Shown: positions 25,924 through 34,132 of the stretch, piece by piece | How the letters are laid out: every line of letters starts with the position of its first letter | Numbering within the stretch: the stretch's first letter is position 1 | DNA from: Enterobacter genomosp. O | GTDB lineage: Bacteria; Pseudomonadota; Gammaproteobacteria; Enterobacterales; Enterobacteriaceae | Direction: 5' to 3' | DNA: 64,000 bases | Assembly (NCBI RefSeq): GCF_001022965.1 | Contig: NZ_LECZ01000025.1 | Span: 434,001-498,000, forward strand | Program-made: the position numbers and the translations under genes | The notes under the pieces: model-generated | Database searches by the model: none | What the model saw: the letters and a program-made list of their open reading frames with translations, nothing else | Told to the model about the DNA's origin: nothing

Positions 25924-27422
25924 GGCGCCGTTCCTCCGGTTGAATAATAAAGTAGTGTCTCTTCACGGGCCTCGGCCCCGGCGATTTCCGCCACGATACG
26001 CCCATCCCACAACACGCAGATGCGGTCGCACAACCCCACCAGTTCGGCAAATTCGCCGGAGGCGTAAATGACCCCTTTGCCCTCGCGCGCCAGGCCGTCA
26101 ATCAGCTGGAACAGGTCGGTTTTGGCCTTGACGTCCACGCCCTTGGTCGGCTCGTCGAATATCAGCACGCTGGCGTCATTGCGCAGCCATTTTCCGATGG
26201 CGACCTTCTGCTGGTTACCCCCGGACAGACGCCGCAGCACCTGGCCCGGCCCGCGCGCCCGAACGCCGACGCGGGCAATCACCTCCTCCGCCCAGCGCCA
26301 CGCCTGACGATGGCCGAACAGGCTCCAGCGCGAGAAGCTGTTATCGGCGCATACGGCAAGGTTCATGCTCACCGGCTCATCGATAAAGATCCCCTCTTTG
26401 CGCCGCTCCTCCGGCACCAGCGCCAGCCCGCGCAGCACGGAATCCGCCGGGTCGCGCGGTTTCCAGGGTTGATGATTCAGCTCACCGCGCGCCACGCGGC
26501 TTTTGCTGGCGCCAAACAGCGCCTTGCAGAGCTCGGTTTTGCCCGCGCCCGCCAGCCCGGCGATGCCAAGGATTTCGCCTTTGCGCAGGTGCAGGGAGAT
26601 ATCTTTTAGCAGCGCGTCGTCGTGCAGGCCCTCCACGCGTAGCAGCGTTTCGCCGCCGTGCGGCGGTCGTGCGGGCGGATAGATATCGCTCAGCACGTGG
26701 CCGAGCATCTTCTCGACGATGGCTTCGCCGCTGAGGTCCGCCATCGGGCCGGACTCAATCAGCTTGCCGTCGCGCAGCACCGTCAGGGTGTCGCAGATGG
26801 CTTTCAGCTCGTGAATGCGATGCGAGATAAACACCACCCCGATGCCCTGCTGCTTTAAGCGCCTTACCACGGCAAACAGACGCTCGCTTTCGTGGGCATC
26901 CAGCGGCGCGGTGGGCTCATCAAGAATCAAAAAACGGCAGTGGTGGGACAAGGCGCGTGCCAGCAAAATCTGCTGCTTTTCGGCAAGCGAACAGCTGTCA
27001 ATAACGCGACGCACGTCCAGGGAGACGTCCAGCTGGGCCAGCGCCTGTCTCGCCTGCTGGCGAACGGTGCGCCAGCTGAAGCGATGCCCCGGCTGCGCCA
27101 GCCTGTCGAGCATGATATTTTCGGCAATGGTTAACCCCGGGATCAGCGCCACGTCCACCTCCTGCTGAACCAGGTGGATCCCCAGCCGTTTGGCGTCCAG
27201 CGGTTCGCGGATCGTCACCGGCTGGTTGTTAATGCAAATCTCACCCTCATAGCGTTCGTGCGTTCCGCACAGCACCGCCATCAGCGTTGATTTGCCCGCG
27301 CCGTTGGCGCCGGTCAGCGCATGAACGGTTCCGCCGGTTAGGGTGAAATTGACGCGCGACAGCGCCTGAAAGCCGGAAAAGGCCAGGCTGATACCGTGCA
27401 TCTCAAGGCGACTGGAAACCAT
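25920..27422 (-). CDS. Ribose-type sugar ABC transporter, ATPase (two ABC domains)
   Basis: 500 residues with two fused nucleotide-binding domains as in RbsA/MglA. The first has GANGAGKSTL, a degenerate signature SCSLAEKQQ and FLILDEPTAPLD. The second has GLAGAGKTEL, LSGGNQQK and VLIFDEPTKGVD. I chose the ATG giving MVSSRLEMHGISL; the frame stays open for another 131 codons upstream, but that part runs over the divergent hcxA gene and has no ABC similarity. It is the promoter-proximal gene of the importer operon. Confidence 0.9.
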   Translation of the reverse strand: MVSSRLEMHGISLAFSGFQALSRVNFTLTGGTVHALTGANGAGKSTLMAVLCGTHERYEGEICINNQPVTIREPLDAKRLGIHLVQQEVDVALIPGLTIAENIMLDRLAQPGHRFSWRTVRQQARQALAQLDVSLDVRRVIDSCSLAEKQQILLARALSHHCRFLILDEPTAPLDAHESERLFAVVRRLKQQGIGVVFISHRIHELKAICDTLTVLRDGKLIESGPMADLSGEAIVEKMLGHVLSDIYPPARPPHGGETLLRVEGLHDDALLKDISLHLRKGEILGIAGLAGAGKTELCKALFGASKSRVARGELNHQPWKPRDPADSVLRGLALVPEERRKEGIFIDEPVSMNLAVCADNSFSRWSLFGHRQAWRWAEEVIARVGVRARGPGQVLRRLSGGNQQKVAIGKWLRNDASVLIFDEPTKGVDVKAKTDLFQLIDGLAREGKGVIYASGEFAELVGLCDRICVLWDGRIVAEIAGAEAREETLLYYSTGGTAP

Positions 27423-27522
27423 CCGCGTAAATCCTTCATTACTCTTCTGATTTATCGAATTTTTCACAGCTCCGGTTGACTGACAACGACGGAAAAGGCA
27501 TAAGTTAAAGCGAAATATTATT

Positions 27523-27565
27523 AGCCATCCGGATGTCCAGACATAACATCGGGTTAGCGCTTCCA
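27523..27565. promoter_or_regulatory. Possible operators between the ABC importer and hcxA
   Basis: Three adjacent 8-mers, AGCCATCC, GGATGTCC and AGACATAA (27523-27546), each match the MetJ consensus AGACGTCT at five of eight bases. At 27552-27565 the complement reads TGGAAGCGCTAACC, similar to LacI-family operators. Neither match is strong; both are inferences. Confidence 0.3.
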
Positions 27566-27581
27566 AAAAAAGGACACTTCC

Positions 27582-28670
27582 ATGAGCAACACCGACATCC
27601 GCGTCGTCCCCGGCCCGGCGAACTATTTCTCCCATCCCGGAAGCCTTGCGCATCTGCATGACTTCTTTACCCCGGAACAGCTTTCCCGCGCGGTGTGGAT
27701 TTACGGCGAGCGCGCCATCGAAGGCGCGCGCCCTTTCCTGCCGGAGAGCTTTAACGCGCCGGGCGCAAAGCACCTGCTGTTTAAGGGCCACTGCAGCGAG
27801 CGCGACGTCACCCACCTGGTGAACGAAGCCGGCAGCGGTGCGAGCGTGGTCATTGGCGTTGGCGGCGGCGCGGTGATGGATACGGTGAAAGCCGTGGCGC
27901 GTCGTTTAGGCGTGCCGTTCGTGGGTATCCCCACCGTGGCTGCCACCTGCGCGGCGTGGACCCCGCTCTCCGTCTGGTACAACGATGCCGGTCAGGCGCT
28001 GCAGTTTGAGATCTTCGACGACGCTAACTTCCTGGTGCTGGTGGAGCCGCAAATCATCCTCAACGCGCCGGCGGAATATCTGCTGGCGGGGATTGGCGAT
28101 ACGCTGGCGAAGTGGTACGAAGCGGTAGTGCTCGCGCCGCAGCCTGAAAACCTGCCGCTGACCGTGCGTCTGGGCATTAACGGCGCGCTGGCGATCCGCG
28201 ACGTGCTGCTGGATCACAGCGAGGAAGCGCTGGCTGACCAGCAGCGCGGCGAACAAACCCAGGCGTTCAGGGACGTGGTGGATGCCATTATTGCCGGCGG
28301 CGGGATGGTCGGCGGGCTGGGCGAACGCTATACCCGCGTGGCGGCGGCGCATGCGGTGCATAACGGCTTAACCGTGCTGCCGCAGACGGAAAAATACCTC
28401 CACGGTACCAAGGTGGCCTACGGCATCCTGGTGCAAAGTGCCCTCCTCGGCCAGGACGACGTGCTGGGCCAGCTGGTCTCGGCGTATCGGCGTTTTAACC
28501 TGCCGACCACGCTTCGCGCGCTGGCGGTCGATATCAATAACCGCGACGAACTGGATAAGGTCATTGCCCACACCCTGCGCCCGGTCGAGTCGATTCATTA
28601 TCTGCCGGTGACGTTAACGCCTGAAGTTCTGCGCGCGGCGTTTGAGAAGGTGGAATCCTTCAGCCGTTAA
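27582..28670 (+). CDS. hcxA: Hydroxycarboxylate dehydrogenase A (HcxA, formerly YbdH)
   Basis: Iron-alcohol-dehydrogenase/glycerol-dehydrogenase fold, 362 residues, close to E. coli YbdH. The nucleotide-binding loop is VIGVGGGAVMDTVKA. Metal ligands fall in AGIGDTLAKWYEA (Asp), AAAHAVHNGL (His) and YLHGTKVAYG (His). The E. coli enzyme reduces 2-oxo acids such as 2-oxoglutarate and 2-oxobutyrate with NADPH. In E. coli it adjoins ybdL; here the methionine-salvage and ABC genes lie between them. A good ribosome site, AAAGGACACTTCC, precedes the ATG. Confidence 0.92.
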   Translation: MSNTDIRVVPGPANYFSHPGSLAHLHDFFTPEQLSRAVWIYGERAIEGARPFLPESFNAPGAKHLLFKGHCSERDVTHLVNEAGSGASVVIGVGGGAVMDTVKAVARRLGVPFVGIPTVAATCAAWTPLSVWYNDAGQALQFEIFDDANFLVLVEPQIILNAPAEYLLAGIGDTLAKWYEAVVLAPQPENLPLTVRLGINGALAIRDVLLDHSEEALADQQRGEQTQAFRDVVDAIIAGGGMVGGLGERYTRVAAAHAVHNGLTVLPQTEKYLHGTKVAYGILVQSALLGQDDVLGQLVSAYRRFNLPTTLRALAVDINNRDELDKVIAHTLRPVESIHYLPVTLTPEVLRAAFEKVESFSR

Positions 28671-28727
28671 TCGCCCCGACCGTCTATACCTAATGATGAT
28701 TCTCACCACTCTCGCAACGAGGTCATC

Positions 28728-29471
28728 ATGCAGATCGATTTAACAGGTAAGAAGGCGCTGGTTACCGGCGCCAGCCGTGGGTTGGGTCGCGCTATCGCGC
28801 TGTCGCTGGCGAGCGCCGGTGCCGACGTGGTTATTACGTATGAAAAATCTGCCGAAAAAGCCCAGGCGGTTGCCGATGAAATTAAGGCGCTTGGGCGGCA
28901 CGGTGAAGCGGTGCAGGCCGACAGCGCCAGCGCGCAGGCCATTCAGGATGCCGTCACCCATGCGGCGCGCTCCCTCGGCGGGCTGGACATTCTGGTCAAC
29001 AACGCCGGGATCGCGCGCGGCGGCCCGCTGGAGTCCATGACGCTGGCGGACATTGACGCCCTTATCAACGTCAATATTCGTGGGGTGGTCATCGCCATTC
29101 AGGAAGCGCTGGTGCATATGTCTGACGGCGGGCGAATTATCAACATCGGCAGCTGTCTGGCCAACCGCGTGGCGCAGCCGGGCATTGCCGTCTACTCAAT
29201 GACGAAGTCTGCCCTTAACTCCCTCACCCGTGGCCTGGCGCGCGATTTAGGCCCGCGCGGCATTACCGTTAACCTTGTTCACCCTGGACCGACAAACAGC
29301 GATATGAACCCGGAGGACGGGGAGCAGGCGGAAGCCCAGCGCCAGATGATTGCCATCGGTCACTACGGCCAGCCGGAAGACATCGCGGCGGCAGTAACCT
29401 TCCTGGCCAGCCCGGCCGCCGGGCAGATCTCCGGTACGGGGCTGGACGTGGACGGCGGTCTGAACGCCTGA
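28728..29471 (+). CDS. SDR-family oxidoreductase
   Basis: Classical short-chain dehydrogenase of 247 residues. It has TGASRGLGRAIA for the cofactor, LVNNAGIARGG, the catalytic serine in INIGSCLAN, and YSMTKSALNSL with the Tyr-Lys pair; HPGPTNSDM follows. The C-terminus VDGGLNA is typical. It resembles FabG-like 3-oxoacyl reductases of unknown substrate. It lies 57 bases after hcxA on the same strand and may share its transcript. A terminator follows. Confidence 0.85.
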   Translation: MQIDLTGKKALVTGASRGLGRAIALSLASAGADVVITYEKSAEKAQAVADEIKALGRHGEAVQADSASAQAIQDAVTHAARSLGGLDILVNNAGIARGGPLESMTLADIDALINVNIRGVVIAIQEALVHMSDGGRIINIGSCLANRVAQPGIAVYSMTKSALNSLTRGLARDLGPRGITVNLVHPGPTNSDMNPEDGEQAEAQRQMIAIGHYGQPEDIAAAVTFLASPAAGQISGTGLDVDGGLNA

Positions 29472-29488
29472 TCGCACATTCTCTGCAA

Positions 29489-29516
29489 GCCTCTGTCGCC
29501 CGGCAGAGGCCTTTTC
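29489..29516 (+). terminator. Terminator after the SDR gene
   Basis: Perfect 7-bp stem GCCTCTG/CAGAGGC with an 8-base loop followed by CTTTTC, 17 bases after the stop. Confidence 0.7.
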
Positions 29517-29654
29517 GAGCCGCTTCGACGGTTTGCGTTTTGCCCCTTTTTTCCGCTGTTTGTCGAGTCTACAGTCCCCCATAAGAAATTCGGAATTTAT
29601 CTAATAGTCTTATTATTTCCTTATATTTTGTGTGGGCGTACAGTGGAGGTACGG

Positions 29655-29960
29655 ATGAAGATTGTCTGGTCCAATGGTGCAAAGAAGGCGTTTTCAAAGG
29701 TTGACGAGCGGTATCAGCGACGCATTGAGGTAAAGCTTGCCGAGCTGGATGACCGCTCGGCTCCCCGGCCCGATATCAAAAAAATATCGGCAACAGAAGA
29801 TCATTTCCGACTACGCGTTGGCGATTACCGCATCATCTATACGCTTCGGGACGATCCCGATAACCATTGTTATGTTTTGGCCGTCAAGCGCAGAACTTCA
29901 ACGACTTACCTGCATGAGGAGAGTGCCAACTATGGCTGTACAGCTAATCAAGGACGATAA
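29655..29960 (+). CDS. RelE/ParE-superfamily toxin
   Basis: 101-residue toxin-like protein. The segments MKIVWSNGAKKAFSKVDERYQ, DIKKISATEDHFRLRVGDYRIIYTL and YVLAVKRRTSTTYL match the RelE fold, with the basic residues used for mRNA cleavage on the ribosome. I chose the ATG preceded by TGGAGGTACG. The downstream XRE gene overlaps its end by 29 bases, which is the toxin-first order of HigB/HigA-type modules. Activity is inferred. Confidence 0.82.
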   Translation: MKIVWSNGAKKAFSKVDERYQRRIEVKLAELDDRSAPRPDIKKISATEDHFRLRVGDYRIIYTLRDDPDNHCYVLAVKRRTSTTYLHEESANYGCTANQGR

Positions 29961-30336
29961 CGGGAAAACGCAGTACGTCGTTATTCCCTATCACGAATAT
30001 TTTCGTATGCTCTTACAGATGGCAGAAATTGACGACGAAACCGACGACGACCTGGAGGATATCGAGGTCGAACACGATAGTCTGGATGACGTGGAATTAC
30101 CCGGAGAAGTGTGCAGCATCATGACCTGGCAGAACGTCAGCCTGCAGGCCGCATGGCGCATCCTGCGCGGCATGTCCCAGCAGGAGGTGGCGGAGAAACT
30201 CGGCATCAGCCAGTCTGCCGTGTCACAGCTTGAAGCGCTGGACTCCCGCCCGCAAAAACGCACCCGCGAAAAACTCGCGGCCATTTACGGCTGTAAGCAG
30301 GAGCAGATCAGCCTCTATTTACCGAAAGAGGGTTAA
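29932..30336 (+). CDS. XRE-family antitoxin of the RelE-like toxin
   Basis: 134 residues. The N-terminal part ([15 protein letters not shown], then the acidic stretch [16 protein letters not shown]) is likely to contact the toxin. The C-terminal half is a Cro-type HTH ([38 protein letters not shown]). The ATG follows GAGGAGAGTGCCAACT inside the toxin gene, so translation is coupled. A longer open frame upstream is only the toxin gene in another frame. Its stop overlaps the convergent ybdD stop by four bases. Confidence 0.82.
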   Translation: MAVQLIKDDNGKTQYVVIPYHEYFRMLLQMAEIDDETDDDLEDIEVEHDSLDDVELPGEVCSIMTWQNVSLQAAWRILRGMSQQEVAEKLGISQSAVSQLEALDSRPQKRTREKLAAIYGCKQEQISLYLPKEG

Positions 30337-30530
30337 CAGCACTTCGCCCCGCCCTTGCCGCCGTAGCGCGCATCCTGGCGATCGCGGAAAAATTCTTCGT
30401 ACGTCATTGGCGTCTGGTCCGGATGGTTAACCCGCATATGCTCGACGTAGTTGTCGTAGTCCGGCACGCCAATCATCATTTTGGCGGCCTGGCCCAGGTA
30501 CTTACCTGCTTTGGAAAGGGTGTCGAACAT
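30333..30530 (-). CDS. ybdD: YbdD, small partner of CstA
   Basis: 65 residues of the YbdD/YjiX family: [44 protein letters not shown] and the end GKGGAKCC. These proteins are encoded next to CstA/BtsT-type transporters and are needed for their function. It lies downstream of cstA on the same strand with a REP element in the 58-base gap. Confidence 0.92.
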   Translation of the reverse strand: MFDTLSKAGKYLGQAAKMMIGVPDYDNYVEHMRVNHPDQTPMTYEEFFRDRQDARYGGKGGAKCC

Positions 30531-30550
30531 AATTCTGGTCTCACAGAAAT

Positions 30551-30583
30551 GTAGGCCGGGTAAGCGCTAGCGCCACCCGGCAC
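30551..30583. repeat. REP palindrome between cstA and ybdD
   Basis: GTAGGCCGGGTAAGCGCTAGCGCCACCCGGC, a single unit of the GCCGGGTGGC family, between two genes of one operon. Confidence 0.8.
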
Positions 30584-30588
30584 ACAGG

Positions 30589-32694
30589 TTAATGCGCCCC
30601 TTTGGCCTGGGTGACAATCTCTTCCAGGTTTTCAGGCATTGGCTCGTAAGGCGTCTCTTTTGCCGTTGGCTTGTCGACTTTCAACGCCGCCAGCGCGGTT
30701 TTGAGAGAATACAACGCCAGCACCACGACCACCACCATAAAGAAGATAGTCAGCCCGGCGTCCAGACGGTTGTTAAACACCAGTTGCGACAGCTGCGACT
30801 CGGTGTACTGCGCCGGGATCTTACCGCTGTCGATCATCGCCTGGAACTTGTTGGCGATTGCCAGGAAGCCCACCTTGTTGTCCGGGCTGAAGGCTTTCTG
30901 CCAGCCTGCCGTCAGGGTACAAATCAGCAGCCATGCGGTTGGCACTAACGCCACCCACGCGTAGCGCTGGCGCTTCATCTTGAACAGCACCACCGCGCAG
31001 AGCATCAGCGCCATGCCCGCCAGCATCTGGTTGGCGATACCGAACAGCGGCCACAGGGTGTTAATCCCACCCAGCGGGTCGACCACGCCCTGGTGCAGGA
31101 AGTAGCCCCACGCCAGCACGCACAGCGCCGTTGCCAGCAGGTTAGCCGGGAGCGAATCGGTACGCTTCAGGTTCGGGGAGATCACGCCCAGCAGATCCTG
31201 CAGCATAAAGCGCGCCGCACGGGTTCCCGCATCTACCGCCGTCAGGATAAACAGCGCCTCGAACAGAATGGCGAAGTGATACCAGAACGACACGTCCATC
31301 AGCCCGCCCAGCGCACCGTGGAGAATGTAGGCCATGCCTACCGCAAGCGTAGGCGCCCCGCCCGCACGGGAGATGATCGACTGCTCGCCCACCTCATTCG
31401 CAATGCTGGTTAACGTGTCTGGCGTAATCGCAAAGCCCCAGCCGCTCACGACCTGCGCGGCAGACGCGACGACGTCAACGGTGCCGGCAGGTGCCAGCAC
31501 CGCCATCGGGCTGTTCATCGCGAAGTAGACGCCCGGATCGATGATACAGGCCGAGACCAGCGCCATGATGGCGACGAAGGACTCCATCAGCATGCCGCCG
31601 TAGCCAATCAGGCAGGCCTGATTTTCATTCGCCAGCATCTTCGGCGTGGTGCCTGAGGCAATCAGCGCGTGGAAGCCCGACACCGCACCGCAGGCGATAG
31701 TGATAAACAGGAACGGGAACAGGTTGCCGGTCCAGACCGGGCCGGTGCCGTCGATGAATTTGGTCAGCGCAGGCATGGTCAGGGTCGGACGCATAATCAG
31801 AATGCCGATCGCCAGCCCGACGATGGTGCCGATTTTCAGGAAGGTGGAGAGGTAGTCGCGCGGGGCCAGCAGCAGCCATACCGGCAGCACCGCCGCCACG
31901 AAGCCGTATCCCACCAGCATCCAGGTGAGCTGTACGCCGGTAAAGTCGAAGAACGGTGCCCAGGTCGGGCTTTCCGCTACCCAGCCGCCGGAGATAATGG
32001 CGAACACGAGAAACACCAGGCCAATCACCGATACTTCACCAATTCGGCCCGGACGCAGATAGCGGATGTAGATCCCCATAAACAGCGCCAGCGGAATGGT
32101 GAAAGCAACGGTATACGTCCCCCAAGGGCTGTGGGTCAGCGCTTTCACCACGATCATCGCCAGCACCGCGAGGATGATCACCATGATCATAAAGGTCGCC
32201 ACCAGCGCAATCACCCCGGCGGTTGCCCCCATCTCCTCTTTCACCAGCTCGCCCAGCGAACGACCATCGCGACGGGTGGAGACGAACAGCACCATAAAGT
32301 CCTGCACCGCCCCTGCCAGCACCACGCCGGCAAGGATCCAGATCATCCCCGGCAGGTAGCCCATCTGCGCCGCCAGCACCGGGCCCACCAGCGGCCCTGC
32401 CCCGGCAATCGCCGCAAAATGGTGGCCGAACAGCACTTTTTTATCGGTCGGCACGTAGTCCAGCCCGTCGTTATGGCGGACGGCTGGCGTCATGCGCGTG
32501 GCATCAACCCCTAAGACGTTCTTCGCGATATAGCGGCCATAAAAACGATACGCGATCAGATAAATGCAGACGGAGGCGACAACGATCCACAGCGCGTTGA
32601 TCTGCTCTCCCCGGTTGAGGGCGATATAGCCCAGGGCAAAGGCTCCCACAACGGAGAGCCCTGCCCATATAAGGTATTTCCCTGAGTTGTTCAT
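30589..32694 (-). CDS. cstA: Carbon-starvation transporter CstA
   Basis: Inner-membrane transporter of 701 residues with about 16-18 hydrophobic spans. It imports pyruvate and has been linked to peptide uptake during carbon starvation. Family segments include NDGLDYVPTDKKVLFGHHFA, AGAGPLVGPVLAAQMGYLPG and GVDATRMTPAVRHNDG. In E. coli it is induced by CRP-cAMP and repressed by CsrA. A CRP-like site lies upstream, and GGA occurs in the leader just before the ATG (ACGGATAACCACGATG). ybdD follows. Confidence 0.96.
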   Translation of the reverse strand: MNNSGKYLIWAGLSVVGAFALGYIALNRGEQINALWIVVASVCIYLIAYRFYGRYIAKNVLGVDATRMTPAVRHNDGLDYVPTDKKVLFGHHFAAIAGAGPLVGPVLAAQMGYLPGMIWILAGVVLAGAVQDFMVLFVSTRRDGRSLGELVKEEMGATAGVIALVATFMIMVIILAVLAMIVVKALTHSPWGTYTVAFTIPLALFMGIYIRYLRPGRIGEVSVIGLVFLVFAIISGGWVAESPTWAPFFDFTGVQLTWMLVGYGFVAAVLPVWLLLAPRDYLSTFLKIGTIVGLAIGILIMRPTLTMPALTKFIDGTGPVWTGNLFPFLFITIACGAVSGFHALIASGTTPKMLANENQACLIGYGGMLMESFVAIMALVSACIIDPGVYFAMNSPMAVLAPAGTVDVVASAAQVVSGWGFAITPDTLTSIANEVGEQSIISRAGGAPTLAVGMAYILHGALGGLMDVSFWYHFAILFEALFILTAVDAGTRAARFMLQDLLGVISPNLKRTDSLPANLLATALCVLAWGYFLHQGVVDPLGGINTLWPLFGIANQMLAGMALMLCAVVLFKMKRQRYAWVALVPTAWLLICTLTAGWQKAFSPDNKVGFLAIANKFQAMIDSGKIPAQYTESQLSQLVFNNRLDAGLTIFFMVVVVVLALYSLKTALAALKVDKPTAKETPYEPMPENLEEIVTQAKGAH

Positions 32695-32813
32695 CGTGGT
32701 TATCCGTTGTTGTGAAACAGTGAGATGTTACATTTTGTTTCTAGAACAACGGATAAAATTTAACAACTTTGAAACGCAATTATGCGTGGTCAAACCACAC
32801 ATTTACACCACAT

Positions 32814-32829
32814 TGTTAAGCCGATCACT
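32814..32829 (-). promoter_or_regulatory. CRP-like site upstream of cstA
   Basis: On the minus strand AGTGATCGGCTTAACA matches TGTGA-N6-TCACA at eight of ten positions, about 120 bases before the cstA start. CRP control of cstA is known in E. coli; use of this exact site is inferred. Confidence 0.4.
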
Positions 32830-32962
32830 TTCGTACCGTCACCGGTCACACTTTTGCCTTTTTCGTCCAGGCACCACCTTACGGAATGATTTGTATCATT
32901 TTTTTTGCTCATAACCTCGCCAGAATGATCCTGCGCAATGGCGTGCATACAAGGAAAAGGAT

Positions 32963-33658
32963 ATGAACAGTTCAGTACCTCAGGATAGTAAGGTCGGGCC
33001 CGGCGCGTACTTCGCCCTGGCGTTTGCAGCCGTTTTCTTCTCTGGCCTGCTGGGCGGAAAAGAGTGGTACGGCGTTTTTGATTTCACCACCCTCAACGGC
33101 GCGTTTGGCAAAGTGGTCAGTAAAGCCAGCCTGGAGGATGGCACCCTGACGACCGCCAGCAGCGCCTTTCGCGGCACCGGCGGCAGCGGCGCGATGGACG
33201 GATTTCTCTTCGCGCTCGGTTTAATTCCGGCCGTGATGTTTGCGCTAGGGATGATCAACGTGCTGGAGCACTACGGCGCCCTGCGCGCCGCCCGCAAGCT
33301 CTTAACCCCTCTGCTGCGCCCGCTGCTGGGCATTCCCGGCACCGCCGGGCTGGCGCTGATAGGCAGCCTGCAAAGCACCGACGTCGGCGCGTCCCTCACG
33401 CGAAATCTGTCTGATGAAGGGCAAATCAGCGAAAAAGAGAAAGACGTCTTCGCCATGTTCCAGTTCTCCGCCGGGGCGATGATCACCAACTTTTTCTCTT
33501 CCGGCGCCATCCTCTTTACGCTGGTCGCCGTTGACGGTACGGCTGCGGTGCCTACCTCCATCGGGGCCTGTATCGCCGTCATGTTCATGATGAAAATCGT
33601 GGGTGCCAATCTGCTGCGATTGATCCTGTCTTTCACCGGTAAAGGAGACGCCGCATGA
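32963..33658 (+). CDS. YjiH-like nucleoside-recognition/gate-domain membrane protein
   Basis: 231 residues with several membrane helices and a gate-domain core: FALGLIPAVMFALGMINVLEHYGAL, then LLGIPGTAGLALIGSLQSTDVGAS and FQFSAGAMITNFFSSGAIL. It is homologous to E. coli YjiH, which pairs with YjiG next to the isoaspartyl dipeptidase gene iadA. It overlaps the following yjiG-like gene by four bases. A transport role with its partner is inferred; the substrate is unknown. Confidence 0.82.
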   Translation: MNSSVPQDSKVGPGAYFALAFAAVFFSGLLGGKEWYGVFDFTTLNGAFGKVVSKASLEDGTLTTASSAFRGTGGSGAMDGFLFALGLIPAVMFALGMINVLEHYGALRAARKLLTPLLRPLLGIPGTAGLALIGSLQSTDVGASLTRNLSDEGQISEKEKDVFAMFQFSAGAMITNFFSSGAILFTLVAVDGTAAVPTSIGACIAVMFMMKIVGANLLRLILSFTGKGDAA

Positions 33659-34119
33659 GCGCCCCACAGTCCAACCCCGTCATTACCGATGTGTTTATCG
33701 AAGGCGCGCGCAAAGGCTGGAGCATTGCCACCAGCAGCACCCTGCCCAACGTGGTGATGGCGTTTATCATCATCAAAGCGCTTGAAATTACCGGCGCGCT
33801 AAAAGGGCTGGGCACCATCTTCGCCCCGCTGATGGGCCTGTTTGGCCTGCCGGGCGAAGCGGCCGCCGTGCTGATTGGCGGCTGGATGTCGATGGGCGGC
33901 GGGATCGGCGTCGCCATTGGCCTGTTTGATAAAGGCATCCTCACCGGCGAGCACCTGGCGATCCTGGCGCCCGCCATCTACCTGATGGGCTCGCAGGTGC
34001 AGTACCTGGGCCGCATTCTGGGCGTGATCGGCACCCGCGCCAAACGCATTCCGCTGATGATCGCCATCTCGGTCGTCAACGCATTTTTAGCCATGCTGCT
34101 GATGCGCATTATTCTCTGA
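33655..34119 (+). CDS. YjiG-like nucleoside-recognition/gate-domain membrane protein
   Basis: 154 residues: DVFIEGARKGWSIATSSTLP, NVVMAFIIIKALEITG, GLFGLPGEAAAVLIGGWMSMGGG and APAIYLMGSQVQYLGR. It is the second half of the YjiH/YjiG pair and resembles spore-maturation SpmB-type gate proteins. Its ATG overlaps the yjiH-like stop (ATGA). The M20 peptidase gene starts 13 bases after its stop, which suggests one operon. Confidence 0.82.
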   Translation: MSAPQSNPVITDVFIEGARKGWSIATSSTLPNVVMAFIIIKALEITGALKGLGTIFAPLMGLFGLPGEAAAVLIGGWMSMGGGIGVAIGLFDKGILTGEHLAILAPAIYLMGSQVQYLGRILGVIGTRAKRIPLMIAISVVNAFLAMLLMRIIL

Positions 34120-34132
34120 ACAGGACGTGAAC

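Noticed and set aside
27423-27815. N-terminal extension of the ABC ATPase frame
   Set aside because: It would run over the divergent hcxA promoter and gene start; ABC similarity begins only at the ATG at 27422.
32715-32735. A second CRP site near AGTGAGATGTTACAT before cstA
   Set aside because: The spacing and the second half-site do not fit the CRP consensus; the site at 32814 is better.
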